The position numbers and the translations under genes are program-made. From the NCBI RefSeq assembly GCF_020687825.1, contig NZ_JAJEWP010000001.1:358078-422077 (forward strand): DNA of 64,000 nt, written 5' to 3'. Origin of the DNA: Fluctibacter halophilus (GTDB lineage Bacteria > Pseudomonadota > Gammaproteobacteria > Enterobacterales > Alteromonadaceae). The notes beneath the pieces are model-generated. The model did not search any database and was not told the origin of the DNA. It was given only the letters and a program-made list of their open reading frames with translations. Of this stretch, positions 62,303-64,000 are shown in pieces (position 1 is the stretch's first letter; each line of letters begins with the position of its first letter).

Positions 62303-63226
62303 ATGAAAGTGAATTGGCAAGGGGTCTACCCCGCAGTAACAACCCAGTTTTTTAGCGACGAGCGTATCGACATCCCCTCCACCCAGGCGATGCTGGATAC
62401 CCTGGTTAACGAGGGCGTGCATGGCATCATCGTCAACGGTACGGTGGGGGAGAACTGCTCTATGAGCGGGGCTGAGAAGCGTCAGATCATTGCCGCCGCC
62501 AAAGAGGTGATCAACGGCCGCGTGCCGCTGCTGACCGGCGTGGCTGAGACCACTACCCGCGAAGCGATTGCCTTTTGTCAGGATGCTGAGCAGCTCGGTG
62601 CAGACGGCCTGATGGTGTTACCGGGCATGGTGTATCGTTCCACCGAGCGTGAGGCGATTGTCCATTACCAGTCCATCGCCCGCGCCATGAACCTGCCGGT
62701 GATGGTGTACAACAACCCGGTGACCTATGGTGTGGACGTGTCCATTCAGGGCATGGAAGTGCTGGCCAGGGAAGACAATATCGTGGCGGTCAAAGAGGCT
62801 ACCGAAGACACCCGGCGCATTACCGAGCTGTTCAATGCCTTTGGTGATCGCTTTACCGTGTTTGGCGGCGTGGATGACGTGGCCCTGGAGTCACTGATGC
62901 TCGGTGCCACCGGCTGGATTTCCGGCCTGACCAACGTGTTTCCACGCGAGTCGGTGGCGATTTTTGAACTGGCCCAGCAGGGGCGCTATGCCGAAGCCCG
63001 GGAGATCTGGCGCTGGTTCCTGCCCCTGTTGCGCCTGGATACTATCCCGACCCTGGTGCAATGCATCAAATACGCTGAACAACTGGCCGGTCGTGGCAGT
63101 GAAGTGGTGCGCGCGCCGCGCCTGGTGCTGCCCGACGCGGAAAAAGCCTACGTGCGAGGACTGTTTGAGCAGGCCATGGCAACCCGCCCGGACTTGAGCG
63201 GTGTATCCCGGGTTTCTGCTGCATGA
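62303..63226 (+). CDS. DHDPS/NAL-family enzyme, probable 1-pyrroline-4-hydroxy-2-carboxylate deaminase
   Basis: A 307-residue class I aldolase-type TIM barrel: VNGTVGENCSMS near the N-terminus, substrate-gating Tyr in MVYNNPVTYG and Schiff-base Lys in NIVAVKEATED (about residue 164). The family includes dihydrodipicolinate synthase, but the biosynthetic dapA is normally elsewhere. Its position directly upstream of a hydroxyproline epimerase gene (4-bp overlap) and beside a D-hydroxyproline dehydrogenase indicates the deaminase of trans-4-hydroxyproline catabolism, which forms 2-oxoglutarate semialdehyde. Confidence 0.85.
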   Translation: MKVNWQGVYPAVTTQFFSDERIDIPSTQAMLDTLVNEGVHGIIVNGTVGENCSMSGAEKRQIIAAAKEVINGRVPLLTGVAETTTREAIAFCQDAEQLGADGLMVLPGMVYRSTEREAIVHYQSIARAMNLPVMVYNNPVTYGVDVSIQGMEVLAREDNIVAVKEATEDTRRITELFNAFGDRFTVFGGVDDVALESLMLGATGWISGLTNVFPRESVAIFELAQQGRYAEAREIWRWFLPLLRLDTIPTLVQCIKYAEQLAGRGSEVVRAPRLVLPDAEKAYVRGLFEQAMATRPDLSGVSRVSAA

Positions 63227-64000
63227 TCAAGGGCACGTTTTTCTGCATCGATGCACACACCTGCGGGAATCCGGTGCGCCTGATCACCAGCGGCCACCCC
63301 ACACTGGCGGGGGCGACCATGGCCGACAAGCGCCAGGACTTCATCGACAATCACGATTGGATCCGCCGGGCGCTGATGTTTGAGCCTCGCGGTCATGACA
63401 TGATGTCCGGCGCCTTCCTGTACCCACCGTGCAGTGACAATGCCGACGCCGCACTGCTGTTTGTGGAAACCTCGGGCTGCCTGCCGATGTGTGGCCACGG
63501 TACCATTGGCGCGGTGACGGCGGCCCTGCAGGCCGGATTACTGCAGCCTCGTGAAGCCGGTGTAGTGGTACTGGATGTGCCGGCCGGACAGATCCGGGTG
63601 GAATATGACTGGCAAGGCGAGCGCGTCAGTTGGGTCAAGATCCATAACGTACCGGCCTTTGTCGCCCATCGCGGCATCATACTGGATGTGCCTGAGTTGG
63701 GTAGCCTGTCGGTGGACGTTGCCTATGGCGGCAACTTTTACATCATTGTTGAGCCCCAGGCCCACTTTCCCGGCATTGATCAGTGGTCGGCGGCAGACAT
63801 TCTGCGCTTTTCGCCGCAGATCAGGGATTTGGTCAATCGCACGGTGACTTGTCAGCACCCGCTGCATGACAGTGTGCGCGGCGCCAGTCATGTGCTGTGG
63901 ACCGGCAAGGCTAAGCTGCTGACATCGACAGCGGCCAACGCGGTGTTTTACGGCGATAAGGCCATCGACCGCTCGCCCTGCGGCACCGGCACCAGTGCGC
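63223..64000 (+). CDS. 4-hydroxyproline 2-epimerase (proline racemase family), 3' end outside window
   Basis: The frame starts at the ATG overlapping the previous stop (ATGA, 63223-63226) and stays open to the end of the window. It starts MIKGTFFCIDAHTCGNPVRL. The first catalytic Cys is in PMCGHGTIG (Cys90) and the second is in SPCGTGTS close to the window end; having both active-site Cys residues fits a 4-hydroxyproline epimerase or proline racemase rather than a dehydratase. First step of hydroxyproline breakdown: trans-4-hydroxy-L-proline to cis-4-hydroxy-D-proline. Confidence 0.88.
   Translation, partial: MIKGTFFCIDAHTCGNPVRLITSGHPTLAGATMADKRQDFIDNHDWIRRALMFEPRGHDMMSGAFLYPPCSDNADAALLFVETSGCLPMCGHGTIGAVTAALQAGLLQPREAGVVVLDVPAGQIRVEYDWQGERVSWVKIHNVPAFVAHRGIILDVPELGSLSVDVAYGGNFYIIVEPQAHFPGIDQWSAADILRFSPQIRDLVNRTVTCQHPLHDSVRGASHVLWTGKAKLLTSTAANAVFYGDKAIDRSPCGTGTSA

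Overview
The window looks like a chromosomal segment of a marine gammaproteobacterium, most likely an Alteromonadales-type organism. This is inferred from housekeeping gene order shared with E. coli (hisS-yfgM-bamB-der, xseA divergent from guaBA, tadA-mltF-purL) together with many TonB, peptidase and two-component genes typical of marine heterotrophs. No rRNA, tRNA, CRISPR array, transposase or integrase was recognised.

Layout. 1-4.7 kb: 3' part of hisS, then yfgM, bamB and der. 4.7-8.5 kb: a di-haem cytochrome c peroxidase divergent from a BaeSR-like two-component pair. 8.5-13.2 kb: xseA, guaB, guaA. 13.2-17.2 kb: an operon of serine hydrolase, LytS-type kinase and LytTR regulator, then a PspB-like membrane protein. 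17.4-24.9 kb: tadA, a 50-aa antisense-side small gene, mltF, purL, a possible sRNA, a 47-aa membrane peptide gene and smrA. 25-31.2 kb: an M1 metallopeptidase, then an RstAB-like two-component pair with three envelope genes (porin-like barrel, DUF3019, MipA/OmpV).

31.4-45.3 kb is the most interesting part: an R-body (refractile body) locus. Six RebB-family paralogues lie in tandem (37.3-39.7 kb). They follow an FHA protein, a transmembrane Ser/Thr kinase with TPRs and an unusual AAA+/AraC fusion regulator. They are followed by six tightly packed genes without recognised function, including one with a nucleotidyltransferase signature and one with an HNH-endonuclease-like zinc site. A tandem 22-bp-spaced operator (TGGCGC-N6-TACCC twice) lies upstream of the first reb gene, and a one-mismatch copy lies upstream of the regulator gene. 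I propose a regulated R-body/toxin module.

45.3-48 kb: DUF3224, GNAT acetyltransferase, discoidin-domain and DUF5694 proteins. 48-54.2 kb and 60.9-64 kb: a DPP-IV-like peptidase, a GntR/FCD regulator, a TonB receptor, a D-amino-acid dehydrogenase, a DHDPS-family deaminase and a hydroxyproline epimerase (cut by the window end). All three relevant intergenic regions carry ATTGTATRCAAT, so these form a predicted peptide/hydroxyproline utilisation regulon. Between them lie a methyltransferase gene with a strongly translated 18-aa leader ORF and alternative hairpins, and an AT-richer accessory stretch (55.4-60.3 kb) containing a 136-bp direct duplication of the 3' end of a lipoprotein gene.
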